From: Bacillus sp. FJAT-27916
Lineage (GTDB): Bacteria > Bacillota > Bacilli > Bacillales > Pradoshiaceae
Direction of reading: 5' to 3'
Assembly (NCBI RefSeq): GCF_001183965.1
Contig: NZ_LFZV01000001.1
Coordinates: 186,001 to 250,000, forward strand
Length of the DNA: 64,000 nucleotides
Shown one piece after another: positions 7,143 to 16,182 of the stretch (the stretch's first letter is position 1; each line of letters opens with the position of its first letter). The translations under genes were made by a program, and so were the position numbers. The notes below the pieces were generated by a model. That model ran no database searches. It was not told the origin of the DNA and saw nothing but the letters and a program-made list of their open reading frames with translations.

Positions 7143-8969
7143 GTGTCATACCGAAAACGGTTAACTACCCTGATTCTAATTGATTCTGCCATTGTTTTAT
7201 CGGCGATTTACTTCAGTTATTTAATCCTCCATCCATATATGAGCATCTTTCAGATGGGGACCTTGTCCATTACGGCGATTGCCCTACTCGCTAGCTATCA
7301 CCTCTATGCACTCATTTATAAGCTTTATAACAAGGTATGGGAGTATGCGAGTGTCAGTGAATTAATTGCGATTTTCAAGGCTGTATTACTAACAATTGTC
7401 ACGACTGCTATCATTCAATTGATCTTTTTTCAGGATATTTATGTACGAGCATTGACAATCTCAGCGATGATTCTTGTCTTATTTATTGGCGGTTCTCGCT
7501 TCTCATGGAGAATGGTAAGGAATCAAATGATTAAGAAACAGCAATGCAATAAGAAAAAAACATTAATCATTGGCGCTGGTGCAGCTGGGACGATGCTTGC
7601 GAGACATTTGCTTAATAAGGCAGATGGCGAATTATTGCCTGTAGCCTTCATAGATGATGATTGCAATAAACAAAAGCTGCAAATCCATGGCCTTAATGTA
7701 GTGGGCGATACAACCTATATCCCTGCTGCTGTTACATTATATGAAATTGAAACGATCATCATTGCGATACCGTCCCTTAAGAAGAGCCAAGTAAAACGAA
7801 TTTACGAGGAATGCTCAAAAACGGCAGCAAAGGTGCAAATCATGCCGCGCATCGATGAAATCATATCGGGCGATGTACCTGTCACACAGTTCAGGGATGT
7901 TGAAGTAGAAGACTTACTCGGCCGTGAGCCGAATAGACTCGATATTGACAGCATCTCAGAAGAGGTAGAAGGAAAAACCATTTTGGTCACAGGTGCGGGT
8001 GGATCAATTGGATCAGAAATTTGCCGACAGATTTGTCGTTTCAAGCCAGGACGATTGATTCTTTTAGGACATGGCGAGAACAGCATTTATTTAATTGATA
8101 TGGAATTGCGTAATCGATATGGAGAAAGCATTGAAATCATTCCTGTGATTGCTGATGTCCAAGATCGTGCAAGGATATTTAACGTGATGGAACAATATCA
8201 GCCAGATGTGGTTTATCACGCGGCAGCCCATAAGCATGTTCCTCTAATGGAATATAACCCAAGAGAAGCTGTGAAGAATAATATTTTTGGTACACGAAAT
8301 GTCGCGGAAGCAGCAGATACATTTGGTGTTGGCGCTTTTGTGTTGATATCCACTGATAAGGCCGTGAATCCGCCGAATGTGATGGGGGCAACAAAGCGGT
8401 TTGCTGAGATGATTATTCAGAACTTGGCTAAGGAAAGCAAGACAAGATTTGTTGCAGTACGTTTTGGGAATGTGCTGGGCAGCCGCGGGAGTGTTATTCC
8501 ATTGTTTAAGAAACAGATTCAAGCTGGAGGTCCGATAACGGTTACCCATCCGGATATTACGAGATATTTCATGACGATTCCAGAGGCCTCACGGCTTGTG
8601 ATACAGGCGGGGGCGTTGGCTCGCGGTGGAGAAGTGTTTGTTCTGGATATGGGAGAACCGGTTAAGATTGTTGATTTGGCGAGGAATCTTATTACTCTTT
8701 CTGGTTATACGGTTGATGAGATTGGGATTGAGTATTCGGGCCTAAGACCTGGTGAGAAGATGTATGAAGAGCTTCTTAATGATAATGAAGTTCAGAAGGA
8801 TCATGTGTTTCCGAAGATCTTTATTGGGAAGGCTGTGCCTATGGAGAAGCGGGAGCTTTATGGGGTGATTGAGGCTCTACCTGATATGGAATATGTTCAA
8901 TTGAAAGAGACGTTGGTTGGGGTTGCTAATATGAAGTTTGGTGAGAAGCAATCGATGGTGGTTAGTTAG
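7143..8969 (+). CDS. EpsC/PglF/CapD-type membrane UDP-sugar 4,6-dehydratase
   Basis: Membrane-anchored short-chain dehydrogenase/reductase, about 608 residues. Four N-terminal transmembrane helices are followed by a first Rossmann-like domain (KKTLIIGAGAAGTMLARHL) and the catalytic SDR domain with VTGAGGSIGSEICRQI around residue 285. The active-site region reads STDKAVNPPNVMGATK, with Met where many SDRs have Tyr, as in PglF/EpsC-type enzymes. It would convert UDP-GlcNAc to the 4-keto-6-deoxy sugar used by the aminotransferase downstream (N,N'-diacetylbacillosamine route). Start: GTG at 7143 after GGGAGGAG; an earlier in-frame start would fall in the terminator hairpin. It lies just past an intraoperonic terminator. 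Confidence 0.92.
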   Translation: MSYRKRLTTLILIDSAIVLSAIYFSYLILHPYMSIFQMGTLSITAIALLASYHLYALIYKLYNKVWEYASVSELIAIFKAVLLTIVTTAIIQLIFFQDIYVRALTISAMILVLFIGGSRFSWRMVRNQMIKKQQCNKKKTLIIGAGAAGTMLARHLLNKADGELLPVAFIDDDCNKQKLQIHGLNVVGDTTYIPAAVTLYEIETIIIAIPSLKKSQVKRIYEECSKTAAKVQIMPRIDEIISGDVPVTQFRDVEVEDLLGREPNRLDIDSISEEVEGKTILVTGAGGSIGSEICRQICRFKPGRLILLGHGENSIYLIDMELRNRYGESIEIIPVIADVQDRARIFNVMEQYQPDVVYHAAAHKHVPLMEYNPREAVKNNIFGTRNVAEAADTFGVGAFVLISTDKAVNPPNVMGATKRFAEMIIQNLAKESKTRFVAVRFGNVLGSRGSVIPLFKKQIQAGGPITVTHPDITRYFMTIPEASRLVIQAGALARGGEVFVLDMGEPVKIVDLARNLITLSGYTVDEIGIEYSGLRPGEKMYEELLNDNEVQKDHVFPKIFIGKAVPMEKRELYGVIEALPDMEYVQLKETLVGVANMKFGEKQSMVVS

Positions 8970-9299
8970 GAGGGATATATGTAGAGTCTGAATCCAATAA
9001 TATAGCGGACTTACCCTTAAAATTAATACCTTAGACGTGAAAGCTTGGTGGTGATATTTAAAAAATTCACCACCAACTTTTACTGGTTTACCAGTCTGTT
9101 AATCACTAATTGAAAGAGCTGCAAACTCAACCCTTAAAATCCTGAGCCAATTCCCTTTTGAACTTAATAGGTTGGATAGAAGTTAAGATGTAAGGATTAG
9201 ATATGTTGATTTAGTAGGTGAGCAGTTGATTGGAATGAGAATAATAGATTCCAATTAAGTCCTAGTTTACTAAGTATAATAACGGAAGGAAGTCTTATA
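8970..9299 (+). other. 330-bp intergenic region with a hairpin
   Basis: No credible gene. It holds the long GGTGGTGA/TCACCACC hairpin described separately and, near its end, GGAAGG as the ribosome binding site for the aminotransferase. No convincing sigma-A promoter was found. Confidence 0.5.
9045..9082 (+). terminator. Putative terminator before the aminotransferase gene
   Basis: A perfect 10-bp stem TTGGTGGTGA/TCACCACCAA with a 12-base A/T-rich loop is followed by CTTTTA. The T-run is short, so it could be a moderate terminator or an RNA-stabilising hairpin. Confidence 0.55.
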
Positions 9300-10430
9300 A
9301 TGCAGTCGATAAAAGAGAAAAAAAGAATTTTCCTTTCTTCACCTCATATGAGTGATGAAGGTTATGAAATGCTATATGTACAAGAAGCCTTTGATACCAA
9401 TTGGATTGCCCCTCTTGGTGAGAATGTAAATAGATTTGAAAGAGAATTGGCCGAAAAGGTCGGTTCAAAGGCTGCAGCGGCGCTTTCTTCAGGAACAGCT
9501 GCCATTCATTTGGCCCTTAAAGCAGCAGGTGTGGGAGAAGGGGATATAGTTTTCTGTCCAACACTTACTTTCTCTGCAACGGCTAACCCAATTATTTACC
9601 AAAATGCGATTCCTGTATTCATCGATAGTGATTATGAGACTTGGAATATGTGCCCTAAGGCATTAGAAGAGGCTTTTGAAAAGTATCCAGAGGTTAAGGC
9701 AGTAATCGTTGTTCATTTATATGGTTTATCTGCAGATATGGACAAGATTATGGAGATCTGTAAGAAGTACAATGTAGTGGTAATAGAAGATGCTGCTGAA
9801 TCCTTGGGTACCTATTACAAAGGTAAGCAGACTGGAACATTTGGCGATTATGGAATCTTCTCCTTTAATGGAAATAAGATTATCACGACTTCAGGTGGTG
9901 GAATGCTGGTTTCTAATAATGAAGAGCGAATTGCTAAGGCTAGATTTTGGTCTACACAATCTAGAGATCAAGCAAGACATTATCAGCATAGTGAATTAGG
10001 GTTTAATTACCGGATGAGTAATGTCGTTGCTGGAATTGGCAGAGGACAGCTTAAGGTATTGGATCAACGAGTTGAGAAGAAAAGGTATATCTATGAATTT
10101 TATAAAAGAGAGCTTGGTGAACTGGAAGGTATTGAGTTCATGCCAAGTAATGAATGGGACTACCCTAATTATTGGTTGAGTTCGATGACATTGACTGGGA
10201 AAGTAAGACCAATTGATATATTTGAAGCATTAGAAGCTGAGAATATCGAATCGCGACCAGTTTGGAAACCAATGCACTTACAGCCGTTCTTTGAGAAGTA
10301 TGATTTTGTGGGGACTGATGTATCAGAGAAATTATTTGAGAATGGTGTTTGTTTGCCTTCTGATACGAAGATGACGGATGAGGATTTAAATAGAGTTTGT
10401 ACGATTATTAAGAGGTTGTGGGAAAGGTAA
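9300..10430 (+). CDS. DegT/DnrJ/EryC1/StrS aminotransferase (EpsN/PglE-like)
   Basis: PLP-dependent sugar aminotransferase, 376 residues, full family length. It has the ALSSGTAAIHLAL phosphate-binding segment near residue 60, VVIEDAAESLG with the PLP-contacting Asp near 164, and the Schiff-base lysine in FNGNKIITTSGGG near 193. It would aminate the 4-keto sugar made by the upstream EpsC/PglF-type enzyme, giving a 4-amino-4,6-dideoxy sugar. The start ATG follows GGAAGG. The stop overlaps the start of the transferase (TAATG), so both are coupled. With the next two genes it matches the epsN-epsL-epsM set of B. subtilis and pglE-C-D of Campylobacter (family knowledge). Confidence 0.92.
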   Translation: MQSIKEKKRIFLSSPHMSDEGYEMLYVQEAFDTNWIAPLGENVNRFERELAEKVGSKAAAALSSGTAAIHLALKAAGVGEGDIVFCPTLTFSATANPIIYQNAIPVFIDSDYETWNMCPKALEEAFEKYPEVKAVIVVHLYGLSADMDKIMEICKKYNVVVIEDAAESLGTYYKGKQTGTFGDYGIFSFNGNKIITTSGGGMLVSNNEERIAKARFWSTQSRDQARHYQHSELGFNYRMSNVVAGIGRGQLKVLDQRVEKKRYIYEFYKRELGELEGIEFMPSNEWDYPNYWLSSMTLTGKVRPIDIFEALEAENIESRPVWKPMHLQPFFEKYDFVGTDVSEKLFENGVCLPSDTKMTDEDLNRVCTIIKRLWER

Positions 10431-11068
10431 TGAATGATTTAAAAGGTGGCATTTATAGAAGGTATGTTAAAAGGCCGATGGATTTCATTCTTTCTTTGAT
10501 TGCTATTATTGTTCTAAGTCCCGTGTTTATAATAGTAGCAATCCTAGTAAGAACGAAACTAGGCAGTCCAATACTTTTTAAACAAGAACGACCAGGTCTT
10601 AATGAAAAGATTTTTATGATGTATAAGTTTAGGTCAATGACGGATGAGAAAGATGATAGTGGTGCTTTGCTCCCTGACGATGTTCGGCTAACTAAGTTTG
10701 GAAAGTTTCTACGATCCACTTCACTTGATGAGCTACCAGAACTTATAAATATCCTAAAAGGTGACATGTCTATTATAGGTCCAAGACCATTATTGGTGCA
10801 GTATCTTCCTCTTTATAACGAACATCAAAAACGTCGTCATGAGGTAAGACCAGGGTTATCAGGGTTGGCGCAGGCAAACGGAAGAAATGCAATTAGTTGG
10901 GAAGATAAGTTCAATCTTGATGTTGAATATGTGGAGAATGTTAGCTTCATTGGGGATTGGAAGATAATCTTTTTGACTATAAAAAAGGTTTTTGTTAGAG
11001 AAGGAATTAATTCAGAGACAGCAGTAACCATGGAGCCCTTTAAGGGAAGAAAAAAAGGAAAGTGTTAA
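10430..11068 (+). CDS. Initiating sugar-phosphate transferase (EpsL/PglC-like)
   Basis: Monotopic phosphoglycosyl transferase of about 212 residues that loads the first sugar-phosphate onto undecaprenyl phosphate at the inner membrane face. One N-terminal membrane segment (FILSLIAIIVLSPVFIIVAIL) is followed by the family core: GSPILFKQERPGLNEKIFMMYKFRSM, SLDELPELINILKGDMSIIGPRP, and VRPGLSGLAQANGRN. Start ATG overlaps the upstream stop as TAATG; a GTG four codons earlier is possible. The stop again overlaps the next gene as TAATG. Given its neighbours, the likely substrate is UDP-N,N'-diacetylbacillosamine or a related amino sugar (inference). Confidence 0.92.
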   Translation: MNDLKGGIYRRYVKRPMDFILSLIAIIVLSPVFIIVAILVRTKLGSPILFKQERPGLNEKIFMMYKFRSMTDEKDDSGALLPDDVRLTKFGKFLRSTSLDELPELINILKGDMSIIGPRPLLVQYLPLYNEHQKRRHEVRPGLSGLAQANGRNAISWEDKFNLDVEYVENVSFIGDWKIIFLTIKKVFVREGINSETAVTMEPFKGRKKGKC

Positions 11069-11688
11069 TGATGAAAGATAAACTTCTTATAATCGGTGCT
11101 AGTGGTCATGGAAGAGTCGTTGCGGATATTGCATTAAAAATGAATAAGTGGAAGACAATTGCCTTTTTGGATGATGATTTAAACATTAAAGCTTCAATGG
11201 GTATAGAGGTCATTGGTACTACAAAGGATATATTAACGTATGTAAAAGATTTTGATATATTTGTTGGATTGGGAAATAACGGAACAAGGAGAAAGATTCA
11301 AGAAATTCTTGTTGCAAGCGGTGCTAGTATTCCAATTATAGTCCATCCTAATGCGGTTATTGGAACACAAGTGAAATTAGGTGAAGGGACAACCGTAATG
11401 GCAGGTGCAGTTATTAATTGTTGTACGGAAATTGGACAGGGTTGCATTGTTAATACAGGATCGTCAATTGACCATGACACTATTATTGAAGATTATGTTC
11501 ATATTTCACCAGGAGTTCATTTGGCAGGTGCAGTAAAAATAGGACGAGATTCTTGGATTGGTATAGGGAGTACTGTTATCAATAATATTACTATTACAAG
11601 CCGATGCAAAATTGGTGCTGGTGCTGTTGTTATAAAGGATATTACTGAGCCTGGAACTTATATCGGCGTTCCAGCAAGGAGAATTTAA
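11068..11688 (+). CDS. Sugar O/N-acetyltransferase (EpsM/PglD-like)
   Basis: NeuD/PglD-family acetyltransferase of about 206 residues. A small N-terminal Rossmann-like domain (LLIIGASGHGRVVADIA) is followed by a left-handed beta-helix of hexapeptide repeats (VIGTQVKLGEGTTVMAGAVI onward). The expected catalytic His is in SSIDHDTIIEDYVHISPG. It would N-acetylate the amino group added by the upstream aminotransferase, completing the bacillosamine-type priming sugar. Start ATG overlaps the upstream stop. Codon use becomes AT-rich from about the end of this gene onward. Confidence 0.9.
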   Translation: MMKDKLLIIGASGHGRVVADIALKMNKWKTIAFLDDDLNIKASMGIEVIGTTKDILTYVKDFDIFVGLGNNGTRRKIQEILVASGASIPIIVHPNAVIGTQVKLGEGTTVMAGAVINCCTEIGQGCIVNTGSSIDHDTIIEDYVHISPGVHLAGAVKIGRDSWIGIGSTVINNITITSRCKIGAGAVVIKDITEPGTYIGVPARRI

Positions 11689-11692
11689 GAAG

Positions 11693-12904
11693 ATGAACAT
11701 CTTATTTTTAACATTGTTAGATTTCACTACAGTAGATGAAAATGGTATATATACTGACTTGATGAGAGAGTTTATTAAGGGCAATCATAAGGTGCATATT
11801 ATTTCACCGACTGAAAAAAGAAAACAACAACCAACCAAATTAATTGAAAATGAAAAATATAAAATTCTTAAATTACAGATAGGTAATATTCAAAAAACTA
11901 ACCTAATAGAAAAAGGTATCTCAACGCTAACGCTAGAGTCTAAGTTTAAACAAGGGATTAAGGAATACTTTTCTGATGTAAAGTTTGACTTGGTTATCTA
12001 TTCTACACCGCCTATAACATTGCAAAATGCGGTTGAATATGTGAAAAAAAGAGATAATGCAAAGACTTATTTGCTGTTAAAAGATATATTCCCACAAAAT
12101 GCAATAGATCTTGGGATGATTTCTAACAAAGGAATTAAAGGTATCTTATATAAGTACTTTAAATCTAAGGAAAAGAAGTTGTATAAAATATCAGATTATA
12201 TTGGTTGTATGTCACAGGCAAATGTTGATTTTCTACTAAAACATAATCCTGAAATTTCCCCAGATAACATAGAAATTTGTCCAAATAGTATTGAACCTTT
12301 GATCATTAATAAAGACGAACAAAGAATTCTAAAGATAAAGGATAAATATAACATACCGCTTGATCGTATAGTTTTGATTTACGGTGGAAACCTTGGAAAG
12401 CCACAAGGTATTGATTTCTTAATTGAATGTTTAAGAACTAATAAGCATAATGAGAAGGTTTATTTTGTTATAGCAGGATCAGGAACAGAGTTTAATAAAC
12501 TTAAAGTTTTTTTTGAAAGTGAAAATCTAAACAATGCACAGCTGTTTTCTCAATTACCAAAACAGGATTATGAAATTTTAGCTAATTCGTGTGATGTCGG
12601 TTTGATTTTTTTAGATAAACGATTCACTATACCAAATTTCCCTTCCAGACTTCTGTCATATATGCAAGCATCAATGCCTGTATTAGCAGCAACAGATAAA
12701 AATACTGATATCGGCCAGGTTATTGAAGAAGGTGGATTTGGATTTTGGTGTGAGAGTGATACTGTTGATGAATTTAATAAAAGGTTACAGCAGCTATGTG
12801 ATGAAGGCTTGAGAAAACAAATGGGCGTTAACGCTAGATTATACCTAGAAAATAATTATACGAGTAGACATTCATATGAAATTATAATGAGTCATTTTAA
12901 TTAG
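11693..12904 (+). CDS. GT4 glycosyltransferase, WbuB-like (probable FucNAc transferase)
   Basis: Glycosyltransferase of the GT-B fold, 403 residues. The N-terminal acceptor domain starts MNILFLTLLDF. The C-terminal donor domain starts around residue 220 (RIVLIYGGNLGKPQGIDFLIECL), with later LFSQLPKQDYEILANSCDVGLIFLD and NFPSRLLSYMQASMPVLAA. Members of this type (WbuB/WcaI-like) are found next to capE-F-G genes and transfer L-FucNAc or another amino sugar from UDP-sugar to the lipid-linked primer; the three FucNAc genes follow immediately. It begins 4 bp after the acetyltransferase stop. The sugar specificity is inference from context. Confidence 0.82.
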   Translation: MNILFLTLLDFTTVDENGIYTDLMREFIKGNHKVHIISPTEKRKQQPTKLIENEKYKILKLQIGNIQKTNLIEKGISTLTLESKFKQGIKEYFSDVKFDLVIYSTPPITLQNAVEYVKKRDNAKTYLLLKDIFPQNAIDLGMISNKGIKGILYKYFKSKEKKLYKISDYIGCMSQANVDFLLKHNPEISPDNIEICPNSIEPLIINKDEQRILKIKDKYNIPLDRIVLIYGGNLGKPQGIDFLIECLRTNKHNEKVYFVIAGSGTEFNKLKVFFESENLNNAQLFSQLPKQDYEILANSCDVGLIFLDKRFTIPNFPSRLLSYMQASMPVLAATDKNTDIGQVIEEGGFGFWCESDTVDEFNKRLQQLCDEGLRKQMGVNARLYLENNYTSRHSYEIIMSHFN

Positions 12905-12924
12905 ATTTGAAAAGAGGTAAGTGT

Positions 12925-13947
12925 ATGTTTAAGAATAAAACCTTGTTAATAACAGGTGGTACGGGTTCATTTGGAAACGCAGTTATGAAAAGATTTTTAG
13001 ATACGGATATCAAAGAAATTCGTATTTTTTCTCGAGATGAAAAAAAACAAGATGATATGCGAAAGCTATATAAAAATGACAAACTTAAATTCTATATTGG
13101 AGATGTAAGAGACATAGCAAGTGTAAAAAATGCAATGTATGGCGTAGATTACATTTTCCATGCAGCAGCACTTAAGCAAGTCCCATCTTGCGAATTTTTC
13201 CCTATGGAAGCAGTAAAAACGAATATTATCGGTACTGATAATGTGGTAACAGCAGCTATTGAATGTGGAGTAAAGAAAGTTATTTGTCTGTCGACTGACA
13301 AAGCTGCCTATCCAATTAATGCAATGGGTATATCCAAAGCCATGATGGAAAAGGTGTTTGTAGCAAAAGCTAAAACGGTAAATCCTGATCAAACATTAAT
13401 TTGTGGAACACGCTATGGTAATGTAATGGCTTCACGCGGATCAGTTATCCCTTTATTTATAGAGCAGATAAAAAATGGACAACCTTTAACGGTAACTGAT
13501 CCCACTATGACTCGTTTCTTAATGAGTTTAGAAGAAGCAGTTGAACTAGTTATCTTTGCATTTCAAAATGCTCAGGCAGGAGATATCATGGTTCAAAAGT
13601 CTCCGGCTTCAACTGTCGGGGACTTAGCACAGGCATTAAAAGAATTATTCGAAGTAAATAATGAGATAAAAGTAATTGGCACTAGACATGGTGAAAAATC
13701 ATTCGAGACGTTACTTACTCGTGAAGAAAAAATTGTTTCTACCGATATGGGAGGATTTTACCGAGTTCCTTCTGATAACCGTGATTTAAACTATGATAAG
13801 TATTTTGTTGAAGGAGATCATCAGCTTTCCATTCAGGACGAATATAATTCAAATAATACCGAGCGTCTATCAGTAGAGCAGATTAAGGTGAAATTAATGC
13901 AATTAGAGTATGTTCGTAAGGAGCTAGAAAAATGGAAAGCACGATGA
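12925..13947 (+). CDS. capE: UDP-GlcNAc 4,6-dehydratase/5-epimerase (CapE type)
   Basis: Cytosolic extended SDR, 340 residues, that starts UDP-L-FucNAc synthesis by dehydrating and C5-epimerising UDP-GlcNAc. The NADP site is TGGTGSFGNAVMKRF at residues 11-25. The active-site segment STDKAAYPINAMGISKAMMEK has Met-Gly-Ile-Ser-Lys in place of the standard Tyr-x-x-x-Lys, as reported for the CapE/WbjB type. TRYGNVMASRGSVIPLF is conserved. Start: ATG at 12925 after AGAGGTAAGTGT; a TTG at 12907 in frame is less likely. It overlaps capF by 16 bp and forms the capE-F-G cassette with the next two genes. Confidence 0.92.
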   Translation: MFKNKTLLITGGTGSFGNAVMKRFLDTDIKEIRIFSRDEKKQDDMRKLYKNDKLKFYIGDVRDIASVKNAMYGVDYIFHAAALKQVPSCEFFPMEAVKTNIIGTDNVVTAAIECGVKKVICLSTDKAAYPINAMGISKAMMEKVFVAKAKTVNPDQTLICGTRYGNVMASRGSVIPLFIEQIKNGQPLTVTDPTMTRFLMSLEEAVELVIFAFQNAQAGDIMVQKSPASTVGDLAQALKELFEVNNEIKVIGTRHGEKSFETLLTREEKIVSTDMGGFYRVPSDNRDLNYDKYFVEGDHQLSIQDEYNSNNTERLSVEQIKVKLMQLEYVRKELEKWKAR

Positions 13948-15050
13948 ATATACTAGTAACTGGTGCTAGGGGTTTTATAGGTAAGAACTTAGTCATTGAA
14001 CTAAAAAATCGTGGATACCGTAATATCTTTGAAGTAGAACGTGATACTGAGTCACATCTCTTTGAAGAATACTGCGAGAAGGCTGACTTTGTCTTCCACC
14101 TAGCCGGAGTAAATCGGCCTATTGATGTTTCTGAATTCAGAGAAGGTAATTATGGCTTTACATCTACTTTACTAGATACCTTAAAAAAGTATAAAAATAC
14201 TTGTACTGTTATGATGTCATCTTCTACTCAGGCTTCTCTCTCTAACCCATACGGTGAGAGTAAGAAGGCGGGAGAGGATTTATTATTTGATTATGCTAAA
14301 GAAACAGGGGCAGAGGTAAAAGTTTACCGTTTCCCTAATGTCTTTGGAAAATGGTGTCGTCCAAATTACAATAGTGCAATTGCAACGTTTTGCTATAACA
14401 TTTCCCGCGACTTACCTATTACGGTTAATAACCCGAAGGTAGAGTTAGAATTAGTTTATATTGACGACGTAGTAGATGAGTTAATATATGCATTGACAGA
14501 GGGAACAAAGAGCGGGCAATTTTATGAAGTCCCAGTGAAACATAAAGAAATACTAGGCACGATAGTTCATTTGATTCAGTCATTCAAAAGAAGCAGGGAT
14601 GAACGTTTGGTTCCAGATTTAGGTAATGAATTTATAAAAAAATTATACAGTACGTACCTAAGTTATTTGCCAGAAGATCAATTTGCCTATCCATTAAAGA
14701 TGAATATTGATGATAGGGGTTCTTTCACAGAATTTATTAAAACGCCAGATCGTGGGCAGGTCTCTATTAATATATCTAAACCTGGTATTACAAAGGGAAA
14801 CCATTGGCACCATACTAAGAATGAGAAATTTCTTGTTGTTAGTGGAGAAGGTGTTATTCGTTTTAGAAAAATTGATACTGACGATGTAATAGAGTATTTT
14901 GTTAATGGAAACAAATTAGAAGTGATTGATATCCCAGTGGGATATACGCATAACATCGAAAATTTAGGAACAACAGATATGGTAACTGTGATGTGGGCAA
15001 ATGAATTGTTTGATTCTGAACATCCAGATACCTATTTTGTGGAGGTTTAA
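13932..15050 (+). CDS. capF: Bifunctional capsular epimerase/reductase (CapF type)
   Basis: Second enzyme of UDP-L-FucNAc synthesis, 372 residues. The N-terminal SDR domain (MNILVTGARGFIGKNL; active site around NPYGESKKAGED) is an NADPH-dependent reductase. From about residue 250 a cupin domain follows (GSFTEFIKTPDRGQVS, then NHWHHTKNEKFLVVSGEG), whose His pair fits the zinc-dependent C3-epimerase activity known for CapF. Start ATG at 13932 lies nine bases after GGAG and inside capE; an in-frame ATG at 13944 is an alternative. The next gene starts one base after the stop. Confidence 0.92.
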   Translation: MESTMNILVTGARGFIGKNLVIELKNRGYRNIFEVERDTESHLFEEYCEKADFVFHLAGVNRPIDVSEFREGNYGFTSTLLDTLKKYKNTCTVMMSSSTQASLSNPYGESKKAGEDLLFDYAKETGAEVKVYRFPNVFGKWCRPNYNSAIATFCYNISRDLPITVNNPKVELELVYIDDVVDELIYALTEGTKSGQFYEVPVKHKEILGTIVHLIQSFKRSRDERLVPDLGNEFIKKLYSTYLSYLPEDQFAYPLKMNIDDRGSFTEFIKTPDRGQVSINISKPGITKGNHWHHTKNEKFLVVSGEGVIRFRKIDTDDVIEYFVNGNKLEVIDIPVGYTHNIENLGTTDMVTVMWANELFDSEHPDTYFVEV

Positions 15051-15051
15051 T

Positions 15052-16182
15052 ATGAAGAAGTTAAAAGTTATGACAGTAGTTGGAACAAGGCCGGAAATTA
15101 TTAGATTATCTGCAGTTATGAATAAATTAGAACAGTCAGAAGCCATTAATCATGTTTTGGTACACACGGGGCAAAATTATGATTATGAATTAAATGAAGT
15201 ATTTTTTAATGACTTTAAATTAAGAAAACCTGATTATTTTTTGAATGCAGCAATAGGTACAGCAGTAGAGACAATTGGGAATATACTTATTAAGATTGAC
15301 CCGATATTAGAAGCGGAACAACCAGACGCACTTTTAGTATTAGGTGATACAAATAGTTGTTTAACCGCAATTGCAGCTAAAAGAAGGCATATCCCAATAT
15401 TTCATATGGAAGCAGGTAATAGATGTTTTGATCAGAGGGTACCTGAAGAAACAAATCGCAAAATCGTTGATCATACAGCAGATATTAATCTAACGTACAG
15501 CGATATTGCTAGAGAATATCTTCTTAGAGAAGGATTTCCTTCAGATCGGATTATTAAAACTGGTAGTCCAATGTTTGAAGTTTTAAATTCAAGAAAAGAT
15601 GATATTATGAATTCTAATGTTTTAGATAGGCTTGAGCTGTTAGAAGGAGAATACTTTGTAGTATCTGCTCATAGGGAGGAAAATATCAATTCAGACACAA
15701 ATTTCCTTAACTTAGTAGATAGTTTGAATGCAGTTGCTGAAAAATATAACTTGCCAGTAATTGTGAGTGCACACCCTAGAACACAAAAAATGATTGATTC
15801 CAAAGGGATTAGGTTTAATCCATTAGTGAAAATAATGAAACCTGTAGGCTTTAATGATTATGTGAAACTACAAATTAATGCAAAAGCAGTTCTTAGTGAT
15901 AGCGGGACAATTAGTGAAGAATCGTCTATTCTAGGTTTTAAGGCACTTAATATCAGGCAAGCGCATGAGAGACCTGAAGCTATGGAAGAGGCAGCTGTTA
16001 TGATGGTAGGTTTGAATAAGGAAAGAATATTACAAGGATTAGTTGTGCTAGAAAGACAAGAAAAGGGTACATTAAGGATTGTTAGAGATTATAGTATGCC
16101 CAATGTATCGGATAAAGTAGTTAGAATTATTTTGTCATATACTGATTACGTGAATAGAGTTGTATGGGAGAAACATTTATGA
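15052..16182 (+). CDS. capG: UDP-N-acetylglucosamine 2-epimerase family, CapG type
   Basis: Third enzyme of the FucNAc cassette, 376 residues, a GT-B-fold UDP-HexNAc 2-epimerase that yields UDP-L-FucNAc. It opens with KVMTVVGTRPEIIRLSAVM, followed by VHTGQNYDYELNEVFF, LVLGDTNSC, HMEAGNRCFDQRVPEETNRK and VSAHREENI, and ends with LSDSGTISEESSILGF; these match the CapG/WbjD subgroup rather than the MnaA copy at 44 kb. Start ATG at 15052 follows GGAGGTTTAAT. The stop overlaps the next gene as ATGA, so the cassette continues. Confidence 0.92.
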   Translation: MKKLKVMTVVGTRPEIIRLSAVMNKLEQSEAINHVLVHTGQNYDYELNEVFFNDFKLRKPDYFLNAAIGTAVETIGNILIKIDPILEAEQPDALLVLGDTNSCLTAIAAKRRHIPIFHMEAGNRCFDQRVPEETNRKIVDHTADINLTYSDIAREYLLREGFPSDRIIKTGSPMFEVLNSRKDDIMNSNVLDRLELLEGEYFVVSAHREENINSDTNFLNLVDSLNAVAEKYNLPVIVSAHPRTQKMIDSKGIRFNPLVKIMKPVGFNDYVKLQINAKAVLSDSGTISEESSILGFKALNIRQAHERPEAMEEAAVMMVGLNKERILQGLVVLERQEKGTLRIVRDYSMPNVSDKVVRIILSYTDYVNRVVWEKHL

